In this document: positions 1 through 6,601 of the stretch, in pieces
How the letters are laid out: each line of letters begins with the position of its first letter
How positions within the stretch are numbered: position 1 is the stretch's first letter
Assembly: GCA_937872315.1 (NCBI GenBank)
Contig: CALMST010000191.1
Span: forward strand, 1 to 43,035
Direction of reading: 5' to 3'
Length of the DNA: 43,035 nt
Origin: an uncultured Ignavibacteria bacterium
Lineage (GTDB): Bacteria > Bacteroidota > Ignavibacteria > Tepidaquicellales > Tepidaquicellaceae
Notes under the pieces: model-generated
Database searches by the model: none
What the model was told of the DNA's origin: nothing
The model's input: the letters and a program-made list of their open reading frames with translations, nothing else
Made by a program: the position numbers and the translations under genes

Positions 1-1313
1 CCCTGATAATTTTCAAACAGTTCAAGAGAATTTAAAGTAAATGACCACTTAAGCTCTATTCCCAGTACCGGTTGATAATTCATTTTTCCGCCTTCCCTGC
101 TGATCAGATCCGCACCTGTAGAGATCAGAACACCATACAATAACTGTTCAGGAAAACCAAAGTTCTTTACTCTTACAACTTCAGTTCCTTCGTCTTTTCT
201 TACTATCATACCTCTCTGACCTGAATTAAAACTAAAGGGAGCAGCTATAGAAAATCCGGTTTTCAAAAACGGCAGAAGTACAGTTTCATTAACCAGATGA
301 TATTTGAGATTAACGCCAACACCAATTTTTTCCATTCCAAAATTCCCAAGAGTAACCTGCTCGTTAGTATTCGGATCAATGTAATTATTGCTTTCGGTAT
401 TAATATAAGGTGAAGGTAAAAGTGAACTCAGATCCTGATTGATCTGCGAATGATCATAAGACAATTCAGTTTCAAATCCCAGTTCATTTGTTATACCCTT
501 AATCATGGAAAAGCTGATATTAAATCCTTTTGATTCGTTCATTTCCGGAATATACAGATTATACATTCTCGAAAAATTAATGCCACCCTTAAGTGTATAT
601 TTATTAAGTGAAAGTTTTTTGACGGGATCAATAAATGTTAATCCCCTGAATTCTGACCATGTGACAGGTTTTTCTAATAATTGCCATTGTTCCTTTTCAG
701 GAAAATGATTTTTAATGAAATCTTGCGGCTCGGTAAATAAATAAGTTGTAGAGTATCTGAAAGTAAAAGATCTTTTATATGAATATCCGGCATTCCATGT
801 AATGTCAACAAAATACCATTTTCCGTGAATCTTTACTGCATTCCACTGATGGTTTGAACCCGGAAAATTCACAGGAAGAGTATACTCATTTTCAAAAGAA
901 TTTTTTGCGACACCATTAATGGCGACAGTTTCAAAACCTGCATAACTGCACATTTCGCTAAACAGGTTACAGTATCCAACACAAATTGCTCTCTTTGTTT
1001 TGAGAACGTCATAAGTATCACGAATTAAATCAGAACGCCTTAATTGAATTTCATTATCATATTCGATTTCAGTAGTGATCCAGTCATGAATGATCTTAAC
1101 TTTTTCAAAATCATCATTGATATTTGCGAGTAATTCTTTTGTTAGTATGGGTAAGTATTTTTTGGGGTTGTTGCGTGTACTGTCTCTTAAGCTATCGGAT
1201 ATTTTTAATAACCTCTCATCAGGTTCTCTTTCTATAACCTGCCCGAAAGACGATCCAATCAGTAGGAATGTCCCTGTCAGATAAAAGATCGCTAAATATA
1301 TATATCGGTTCAA
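1..1313 (-). CDS. Exported transglutaminase-like protein, 3' part cut by window edge
   Basis: The minus frame stays open from a TTG at 1313 down to the left edge (437 codons, no stop). The N-terminus is a signal peptide (hydrophobic residues 4-20, then SSFGQ). Residues about 60-180 match the transglutaminase-like (cysteine protease/KY-type) fold: Cys111 in AICVGYC, His155 in SNHQWNAV and Asp170 in WYFVDITWN form the expected triad. The remaining 250 residues alternate short amphipathic strands with Gly/Asn turns, as in an outer-membrane beta-barrel or beta-rich domain, but I do not recognise them. The TTG start is chosen because an AGAAAGG box lies about 13 nt upstream and the signal peptide begins right there; no ATG fits. 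It is the last visible gene of the leftward run that starts at 5391, 73 bp after the kinase. The substrate (protein cross-linking or proteolysis in the envelope) is unknown. Confidence 0.8.
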   Translation of the reverse strand, partial: MNRYIYLAIFYLTGTFLLIGSSFGQVIEREPDERLLKISDSLRDSTRNNPKKYLPILTKELLANINDDFEKVKIIHDWITTEIEYDNEIQLRRSDLIRDTYDVLKTKRAICVGYCNLFSEMCSYAGFETVAINGVAKNSFENEYTLPVNFPGSNHQWNAVKIHGKWYFVDITWNAGYSYKRSFTFRYSTTYLFTEPQDFIKNHFPEKEQWQLLEKPVTWSEFRGLTFIDPVKKLSLNKYTLKGGINFSRMYNLYIPEMNESKGFNISFSMIKGITNELGFETELSYDHSQINQDLSSLLPSPYINTESNNYIDPNTNEQVTLGNFGMEKIGVGVNLKYHLVNETVLLPFLKTGFSIAAPFSFNSGQRGMIVRKDEGTEVVRVKNFGFPEQLLYGVLISTGADLISREGGKMNYQPVLGIELKWSFTLNSLELFENYQ

Positions 1314-1386
1314 AATTTTTTATTGCCTTTCTGAGAGTTTTTTAATTTGAGCGGGAAAATTTTTTGAAAAGTTACGATTTATAAAC

Positions 1387-1929
1387 TTAATAGTTCAGTT
1401 GTCTCAAGTAATCCCTGAATTTCTTACGATCATTAAATATCATCAGATTCTTTCTGTCGAAATTTGTTTCTTCAATTATTGAATATATTTTTGATGTTTT
1501 ATATTTCCAAACAAACTTCAGGAATTCATATTCAGGGATAAAATTTTCTGTACAGCCCTCAGGCAGTTCTGTTCTCACTTCCATTCCGGTGTTTGACCTA
1601 ATACTTCTTTTTATAACTCTGAAAATACAGAGATATCTGGAATAATCATAAAGGTAAACTGCATCTGCTTTTAAAATTCTTTCCTTTAAAGTACTTGAGT
1701 AATTACCGTCAATAATCCATTCATTTTTAGTTAAGATTTCCCTCACGCTGTTAATAAATTCAGATTGCTCTTTCGGCTGCCAGTCAGGATCATGGAATTT
1801 CTGATCAAGATGAAAAACTTCAATATTCAACTTCTCACCCAGCAATTTTGCAAAAGTACTTTTGCCCGATCCGCTTCTGCCCAATACAAGTATCCGTTTT
1901 TTATTTTGTAATTCTTCTCTGCTTATCAT
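1387..1929 (-). CDS. FlaR-like P-loop nucleotide kinase (topology modulation protein family)
   Basis: This 180-residue protein has a Walker A loop, GRSGSGKST, at residues 17-25, followed by FHLDQ and a DPDWQP segment typical of the adenylate-kinase-like 'topology modulation protein' FlaR family. WIIDGNYSSTLKERI and the Arg-rich lid (VIKRSIR) complete the kinase pattern. Length is normal for the family. The name FlaR comes from an old genetic link to DNA topology; the real substrate is not known and is probably a nucleotide or other small molecule. Its ATG lies inside a 44-codon GNAT remnant (1901-2035) that overlaps it by 29 nt in another frame, so the two are transcribed together. The start codon itself falls within a 14-nt direct repeat that also occurs at the 3' end of the intact GNAT gene. 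Confidence 0.85.
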   Translation of the reverse strand: MISREELQNKKRILVLGRSGSGKSTFAKLLGEKLNIEVFHLDQKFHDPDWQPKEQSEFINSVREILTKNEWIIDGNYSSTLKERILKADAVYLYDYSRYLCIFRVIKRSIRSNTGMEVRTELPEGCTENFIPEYEFLKFVWKYKTSKIYSIIEETNFDRKNLMIFNDRKKFRDYLRQLNY

Positions 1930-2035
1930 AATTCCTTAAATACTCACGGTTTGAATCCGTTTGTTTAAAAAGTTCTTTTTCGTGAGATTCATTTATTAAT
2001 TCAAGCTTTATATTGTTTACTGTTATTTTATTCAT
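1901..2035 (-). pseudogene. Remnant of a RimJ/RimL-type GNAT acetyltransferase (44 codons)
   Basis: An ATG-started frame of 44 codons reads INESHEKELF and then DSNREYLRNY, the N-terminal signature of RimJ/RimL-type GNAT acetyltransferases, where a residue pair such as EW or KW normally follows NREYLR. After that point similarity ends and the frame runs out at a TAA inside the kinase gene. A full family member is about 170-180 residues, so roughly three quarters is missing. The loss point coincides with the 14-nt direct repeat TGCTTATCATAATT at 1920-1933, also found at 2061-2074. It sits 9 nt after the intact GNAT gene and overlaps the kinase start by 29 nt. It could still act as a translated leader for the kinase. 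Confidence 0.55.
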
Positions 2036-2044
2036 AAAGAGGGA

Positions 2045-2455
2045 TTAATCTTTACCTGATTGCTTATCATAATTTCTCAAGATCATTGCAGAATGTTTCT
2101 TTAATCCGAATTTTTCATAAAACTTCTGAACTGATTCATCACAAACTACATCGATCATGTAATAGTCCTCCAATTTTTTCAACATTCTTTTTACAAGTTC
2201 GCTTCCAATTCCTTTCCCCTGATACTCCGGTATGACTTCAAGTAAAGGAATGTAAGCGGAAAGCGCTTTGTCACTGATTGCGTTAATAAATCCAATAACT
2301 TTATCAGATTCATCATCAATTGCAAGAACTTTGTAACTACTGTTTTTTAAAATGGTAAATAACTTTTCCGGAGTTGGATTGTTTTTCCATCCATTGAAAA
2401 ATTCTGATAATTCAATAGGCTTTATTTCAACTAAATCGTCCGTATAAATTATCAT
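2045..2455 (-). CDS. GNAT family N-acetyltransferase
   Basis: This 136-residue protein has the acetyl-CoA binding motif A, VIPEYQGKGIGSELV, at about residues 74-88 and the C-terminal VQKFYEKFGL helix-turn of GNAT enzymes. It would transfer an acetyl group from acetyl-CoA to an amine; the acceptor cannot be told from sequence. It starts 3 bp after the alpha/beta hydrolase stop, so translation is likely coupled. The N-terminus (MIIYTDDLVEI) is short but complete for the family. The last codons carry a 14-nt direct repeat shared with the truncated GNAT remnant downstream. Confidence 0.85.
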   Translation of the reverse strand: MIIYTDDLVEIKPIELSEFFNGWKNNPTPEKLFTILKNSSYKVLAIDDESDKVIGFINAISDKALSAYIPLLEVIPEYQGKGIGSELVKRMLKKLEDYYMIDVVCDESVQKFYEKFGLKKHSAMILRNYDKQSGKD

Positions 2456-2458
2456 TTC

Positions 2459-3145
2459 CTAAATAAAAAAGTTTACAATCTCAGAAGTCAATCTGTCAGA
2501 ATTAATTTTTTCTATCGGATGAGGCGTATCGGGAATAACCAGAAGACTTCCCTTCTTAAGTTTTCTGTAAACATCAACTGTCTCTTCTATCGAAACCATA
2601 TTATCCCTGTCACCAACGCTGAGTAAAACCTCATTCTCTATAAATTCTAAGTCTGATATTTTCAGCTCAGGTTCAATTCCAAGATCCATCATCATTTCGG
2701 AAGTTTTATTTAATACAGTTATCCAGTTCTGCGGTGAATGGCGTGTCTCCAGCTCTTTTGCAAATGCCGGGATTTTCTCAATGATCTTTTCCGTATTCAG
2801 AAGTTTTGATTCTTTTAATGAAGTTTCAGGTTCCCATTTAAACTTTGTAGCGGTAGTAAAAATTTTTCCGATCTTTCCCGGAAAATTTCCTGCAATATAC
2901 ATCGCGACATATCCTCCCATGCTGTAGCCGTATACATCTATTCCGCTTAGCTTATTCTTATCAATAAAATGCATAACATCTTCAGCAAACAATTTTATGC
3001 TGAATGGTACAGCAGGAATTTCTTTTCCTCCGTGACCTGTGAAATTCCATAGATAAATTTCAAAATTATCTTTAAGTTTTTCTGCTAATGGTTCAAGCTG
3101 AGAGGAAGACCCAATGGCACCGTGCAGCAACAATAATTTATTCAT
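2459..3145 (-). CDS. Alpha/beta hydrolase
   Basis: The 228-residue protein begins with MNKLLLLHGAIGSS, the HG oxyanion loop of alpha/beta hydrolases. The nucleophile elbow is GYSMG with Ser75; the acid is probably Asp179 in SVGDRDNM and the base is His209 in DTPHPIEK, giving a full Ser-Asp-His triad. There is no signal peptide, so it acts in the cytosol on an unknown ester or related bond. DTPHP in place of the more common GGHxP around the catalytic His fits carboxylesterase or MenH-like members. It is 12 bp from the upstream SDR-like gene and 3 bp from the GNAT gene, in the same transcript. Confidence 0.85.
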   Translation of the reverse strand: MNKLLLLHGAIGSSSQLEPLAEKLKDNFEIYLWNFTGHGGKEIPAVPFSIKLFAEDVMHFIDKNKLSGIDVYGYSMGGYVAMYIAGNFPGKIGKIFTTATKFKWEPETSLKESKLLNTEKIIEKIPAFAKELETRHSPQNWITVLNKTSEMMMDLGIEPELKISDLEFIENEVLLSVGDRDNMVSIEETVDVYRKLKKGSLLVIPDTPHPIEKINSDRLTSEIVNFFI

Positions 3146-3157
3146 GATATAAGCTGA

Positions 3158-3814
3158 TCAGATAATAATTTCTCTTTCAAACTCTCCCTGCTTCTGTTCA
3201 TACAATTTCCAAAATGCTTCAGAGATAATATCGGGATCCCATTTTGTACCCGGTTTAACAAAACCGTTAATTGTGACAGTTGCAGCATGAATGTTTTTTG
3301 ATTTCAGGTCTGCATACAGGCTGAATGCAAGATTTCTGATACCGGCTTTTCCGATGCTAAGTGAAGTAAATGCCGGCATTGGTTCCAGAGCAAATGCTCC
3401 GCCGGTAAAAAACAGGCATCCGGATTTTTTTTCAAGCATTGAAGGAAGAACAAGCTGGGAAGACAGCAGAGCTCCGGCTACATTAACTTTAAAATCTTTA
3501 ATGCAGTCTTCATACTTCAGATCAAGAGGTCTGGACTGGCGCATTGCAAAAGAATTATAATGAAGAACATCTGTCTCTCCGGCATTTTTTCTTATAACAT
3601 CAAAAACTTTTACCAGAGAATTTTCATCCCCTGCATCGGCAGAGTATGCGAAAGCTTCCGTGCCACCGGATTCAAATTCTTTTTTGTAATCAAAAAGTTT
3701 TTGCTCGTTTCTTGCTATCATTGCAATTTTAAATCCTTTCTCTGCAAAATATTTTGCGGTTGAATAACTTACGCCCGGACCCATCCCGACGATTGTAATT
3801 AGTTTATCTCTCAT
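3158..3814 (-). CDS. SDR-fold protein lacking the catalytic Tyr
   Basis: The Rossmann nucleotide-binding motif is present at residues 10-16 (GMGPGVS), with ARN after strand beta-2 suggesting NADP(H) preference, and NVAG at 111-114 supplies the structural Asn. Length (218) is slightly short for classical SDRs. The active site is degenerate: in the Tyr-x-x-x-Lys motif only Lys156 is left (LSIGK, Leu152 where Tyr should be), and the upstream Ser position reads FFTGG. NNAG is replaced by HYNSF. The protein can probably bind a dinucleotide but may not catalyse normal SDR chemistry. It lies 10 bp after the nitrilase gene and 12 bp before the hydrolase. Confidence 0.8.
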   Translation of the reverse strand: MRDKLITIVGMGPGVSYSTAKYFAEKGFKIAMIARNEQKLFDYKKEFESGGTEAFAYSADAGDENSLVKVFDVIRKNAGETDVLHYNSFAMRQSRPLDLKYEDCIKDFKVNVAGALLSSQLVLPSMLEKKSGCLFFTGGAFALEPMPAFTSLSIGKAGIRNLAFSLYADLKSKNIHAATVTINGFVKPGTKWDPDIISEAFWKLYEQKQGEFEREIII

Positions 3815-3824
3815 GTTATTGGTT

Positions 3825-4628
3825 TTATAGATTATAAAATTCTTTTTTACGGTCAGTGAATATATTGTTTCTGTCGTTAAGATATTTATTCAAAGCAAGA
3901 TCCGGATCGATATCTTTTATGCAAATCTCCTCTTTGTCTTTGCTGCCCCGGCAGAGATATTCACCTTTTGGTGAAACTATCACGCTTTCTCCGGTGAAAA
4001 ATAATTTCTTATTCTCTCTTACATCATAACCGATCCTGTTTGCGGTAACGGTAAAAACCCTGTTCTCAAGTGCTCTGGTAAACATGGCGCTCTGGCAATA
4101 AGCCATGACAAGATTAGACGGATGACAGATAATCTGCGCTCCTTTCAGAGCGAGTGTTCTGGCTGTTTCCGGAAAGAACCAGTCGAAACAGATCATCATC
4201 CCTATCTTTACTTTTCCAAAATTATCTCCTTTGATCTCATAAACTTCCGGTGAAGAATCCCCGGGTACGAACCAAAGTTTTTCTTCATCAAACAAATGTA
4301 TTTTTCTATACACAGAAATATTTCCATCCGGATAAACCAATACTGAAGAGTTATAAATATTGTTTCCGGATCTTTCGCACAGACCTGAAACTATATGCGT
4401 TTTCTTTTCAATGCATATTTCTTTTAAAGCCATACAGAACTTACAGTTTTCTGTATCTTCGGCTAATTCAGTGAGTTCAGATTTATCGATAAATAAATAG
4501 CCTGAGTTTGCGAGTTCAGGAATAACCAGCAGATCAAATTCCTTATCTGAGATCATATCTGTTATTCGAGAAATATTTTTATCCGGATTTCCAAACTCCG
4601 GTTTAAACTGAAGATAACCTATTTTCAT
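3825..4628 (-). CDS. Carbon-nitrogen hydrolase (nitrilase superfamily)
   Basis: The 267-residue protein has the Glu-Lys-Cys triad of the nitrilase superfamily: Glu38 in IPELANSGY, Lys109 in YRKIHLF and Cys147 in MMICFDWFFPE. This arrangement and length fit cytosolic aliphatic amidases/N-carbamoyl-amine amidases rather than true nitrilases. The family hydrolyses amide or ureido C-N bonds through a thioester. Beta-ureidopropionase belongs to the same superfamily, so this gene is a possible, unproven source of the missing third step of the pyrimidine pathway encoded 20 kb away. It lies 19 bp after the methyltransferase gene. Confidence 0.9.
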   Translation of the reverse strand: MKIGYLQFKPEFGNPDKNISRITDMISDKEFDLLVIPELANSGYLFIDKSELTELAEDTENCKFCMALKEICIEKKTHIVSGLCERSGNNIYNSSVLVYPDGNISVYRKIHLFDEEKLWFVPGDSSPEVYEIKGDNFGKVKIGMMICFDWFFPETARTLALKGAQIICHPSNLVMAYCQSAMFTRALENRVFTVTANRIGYDVRENKKLFFTGESVIVSPKGEYLCRGSKDKEEICIKDIDPDLALNKYLNDRNNIFTDRKKEFYNL

Positions 4629-4647
4629 TTTTAATATTTTTATTAAT

Positions 4648-5391
4648 TTAATTTTCTTTAATCACACGGAAGCAGATGAACCATGGTTTAGTCGAGAGAA
4701 TTTTATATGCATCCGGGAACTTTGTTTTACATTCTTCCAGAGGTAATGGCTCGAGCACTTCGTCAATTCTGAAATCACATTCTTTCAGCACTTTAAAAAT
4801 ATCAGACAAAGGTCTTCTGTAATAGCTCATGATGACATCATAAGATGGCCATTCATCGCTGAGTAATTCTGTCTCAAAATAATTGCTTTCGCTATTGTTA
4901 TTGAAATCTGAAAACGGATGATGAGTGGAAAAAACAAGAATCCCGTTTTTTTTCAGTACACGGTTGAATTCACTGAAGAGTATCTGCCAGTCCTTTATGT
5001 AATGAATCACCATTGAGCTGAGAACGATGTCAAATTCTTCATCTTCCAAAAAATCCAGATACGAATTCAGATTAGCTTTTATGATCTTTCCTTTACCTGT
5101 TAGTCTCTCTTTTGCCAGAGAGATCATCTCATCACTGTAATCTATAGCAGTTACCTGAGCGCCTTTATCGGCAAGCAATTCCGCATAATTACCCGGACCG
5201 CATCCAGCGTCAAGAATTTTCGTATTCAGCACCTCCGGAAGAAGTGAAAGGGTTGCAGGTCTTTCATATAGCGCATTATGGGAATTATATTCGATCTTAC
5301 CGGAATAACTTTTTGCAAATTCTTTGTCATTGTAAACCTCAAGTGACAAAGTATCAAGATTTGGAATATTATTTTTAGTATTTTTAGTCAA
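4648..5391 (-). CDS. Class I SAM-dependent methyltransferase
   Basis: The SAM-binding motif I, ILDAGCGPGNYAELL, is at residues 59-73, motif II is AIDYSDEMI at 82-90, and the motif around IVLSSMVIHYIKDW matches UbiE/Methyltransf_11-type enzymes acting on small molecules. The 247-residue length is normal. The start at 5391 is a TTG; no in-frame ATG precedes motif II, so the exact start could be a later TTG. This is the first gene of a six-gene leftward cluster with gaps of 3-19 bp, facing msrB across a 146-bp divergent spacer. The methyl acceptor is unknown. Confidence 0.85.
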   Translation of the reverse strand: MTKNTKNNIPNLDTLSLEVYNDKEFAKSYSGKIEYNSHNALYERPATLSLLPEVLNTKILDAGCGPGNYAELLADKGAQVTAIDYSDEMISLAKERLTGKGKIIKANLNSYLDFLEDEEFDIVLSSMVIHYIKDWQILFSEFNRVLKKNGILVFSTHHPFSDFNNNSESNYFETELLSDEWPSYDVIMSYYRRPLSDIFKVLKECDFRIDEVLEPLPLEECKTKFPDAYKILSTKPWFICFRVIKEN

Positions 5392-5406
5392 AATTAGTAT
5401 TGTATA

Positions 5407-5438
5407 TTGAGTATTGGGTATTATGAATTTTAATTTTG
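5407..5438 (+). promoter_or_regulatory. Candidate Bacteroidota-type promoter for msrB
   Basis: TAATTTTG at 5431-5438 matches the Bacteroidota -7 consensus TAnnTTTG, with a TTG at 5407-5409 21 nt upstream as a possible -33 element. It would give a leader of roughly 90 nt before msrB. The match is short and the DNA is AT-rich, so this is tentative. Confidence 0.25.
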
Positions 5439-5537
5439 TATCTGTAAATATTATTTGAATAGAAAACCAGATCTCCGGTAAAGATAAGAATATGTTTAAA
5501 TTACTTTTTTATATTTCAATCAACAATTATAAAAATC

Positions 5538-5936
5538 ATGTCGGAAAAAATTAATAAAACAGACGAAGAGTGGAAAAAAACTCTCACGAAAGAGCAATTT
5601 TATGTTACAAGAAAGAAAGGCACTGAAAGACCTTTCACCGGTGAATATTATAAAATGGATGAAGACGGTATTTACAAATGTATCTGTTGCGGAAATCATC
5701 TATTCAGATCCGATTCCAAATTCGATTCAGGCTGCGGCTGGCCAAGTTATACAGAACCGATTTCCAGAGACGCTGTAATTTATGAAGAGGATACTTCTCA
5801 CGGAATGATCCGCACGGAAGTCAGATGCGGTAAGTGTGACTCACATCTCGGTCATGTATTTGATGACGGTCCCGGACCTGATGGCGCAAGGTTTTGCATT
5901 AATTCAGTTTCACTCAATTTCGAAAAGAAACCATAA
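5538..5936 (+). CDS. msrB: Peptide-methionine (R)-S-oxide reductase MsrB
   Basis: MsrB reduces the R-epimer of methionine sulfoxide in proteins. All key features are visible in 132 residues: two zinc-binding CxxC pairs (Cys48/Cys51 in CICCG, Cys97/Cys100 in CGKC), a SGCGWPS segment with a possible resolving Cys66, the [10 protein letters not shown] loop, and the catalytic Cys120 in RFCINS. Length equals a stand-alone single-domain MsrB; there is no MsrA fusion and no signal peptide, so it is cytosolic. The ATG is clear although no Shine-Dalgarno is seen. It is followed after 3 bp by a DUF2752 membrane protein. Confidence 0.96.
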   Translation: MSEKINKTDEEWKKTLTKEQFYVTRKKGTERPFTGEYYKMDEDGIYKCICCGNHLFRSDSKFDSGCGWPSYTEPISRDAVIYEEDTSHGMIRTEVRCGKCDSHLGHVFDDGPGPDGARFCINSVSLNFEKKP

Positions 5937-5939
5937 AAA

Positions 5940-6311
5940 ATGCTGTCTTGCAAATTTAAAAAAGATCTTTCCGTAGCACTGAAATCTGTCTGGGTAATAG
6001 TTTCCGTTTTTATTTCCGCAGTATTATTTTTATCAGTGTTTTATCCCGAAGCATTATTAAGATCGGCTCCTGTATGTTTCAGTAAAGCCCTGTATAATAC
6101 TGAATGCTTTATGTGCGGGATGACGAGAGCTTTTAATGAGATTTCCCGCGGCAACTTTATTCAGGCTAATGAACTGAATTCTGTAAGCATTATAATTTAT
6201 TTTTTATTTGTATTGAACACAGCAGCATTAATTTTTTACGCAACAGGGAAGATCTTAAAAACACATAATCTTTATAAAAAACATCAAAATACTTTATTAA
6301 ATAAAAATTAA
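5940..6311 (+). CDS. DUF2752 membrane protein
   Basis: The 123-residue protein has two predicted membrane segments (about 14-36 and 80-100) flanking the DUF2752 signature, which here reads CFMCGMTRAF (consensus CPGCGLTRA), followed by GNFIQANELN. The Cys-x-x-Cys-Gly-x-Thr-Arg-Ala core is typical and complete; the function of the family is unknown. It begins 3 bp after msrB and ends 6 bp before another small membrane protein, so the three are probably cotranscribed. Confidence 0.8.
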   Translation: MLSCKFKKDLSVALKSVWVIVSVFISAVLFLSVFYPEALLRSAPVCFSKALYNTECFMCGMTRAFNEISRGNFIQANELNSVSIIIYFLFVLNTAALIFYATGKILKTHNLYKKHQNTLLNKN

Positions 6312-6317
6312 AAATTT

Positions 6318-6569
6318 ATGCAAATCATAAGTCTTATCTGGGGAATACTGGCAATACTGGGAATGCTGATAGGTTTTATACCCTGTCTCGGAGCATACAA
6401 CTGGCTTAACATACCTTTTGCGGCAATTGGACTGATCATCAGCATTATAGCAGTCGTTAATGAAAAACCGGGCGAATCCAAGAGTTCAGGAACGGCAGGA
6501 ATAATCATGTGCGCATCAGCTATCATCTTCGGGGTTTTCAGATTAATGCTGGGCGGCGGAATATTGTAA
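6318..6569 (+). CDS. Small membrane protein, unknown
   Basis: The 83-residue protein has two or three hydrophobic segments (about 3-20, 28-47 and 60-80) separated by a short polar loop NEKPGESKSSG, and many Gly and Ile residues. This layout resembles DUF4190-like small membrane proteins, but I do not recognise a specific family. It follows the DUF2752 gene by 6 bp and converges with the DUF2130 gene, whose stop is 33 bp away. Confidence 0.6.
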   Translation: MQIISLIWGILAILGMLIGFIPCLGAYNWLNIPFAAIGLIISIIAVVNEKPGESKSSGTAGIIMCASAIIFGVFRLMLGGGIL

Positions 6570-6601
6570 AAATTTTATTCAGTTAAAGATCAGTAAATTC
6601 A

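Noticed and set aside
3825-4628. Nitrilase-family gene as a definite beta-ureidopropionase of the pyrimidine pathway
   Set aside because: Only superfamily triad residues support it; it is about 17 kb from the block and on the other strand. Kept as a hypothesis only.
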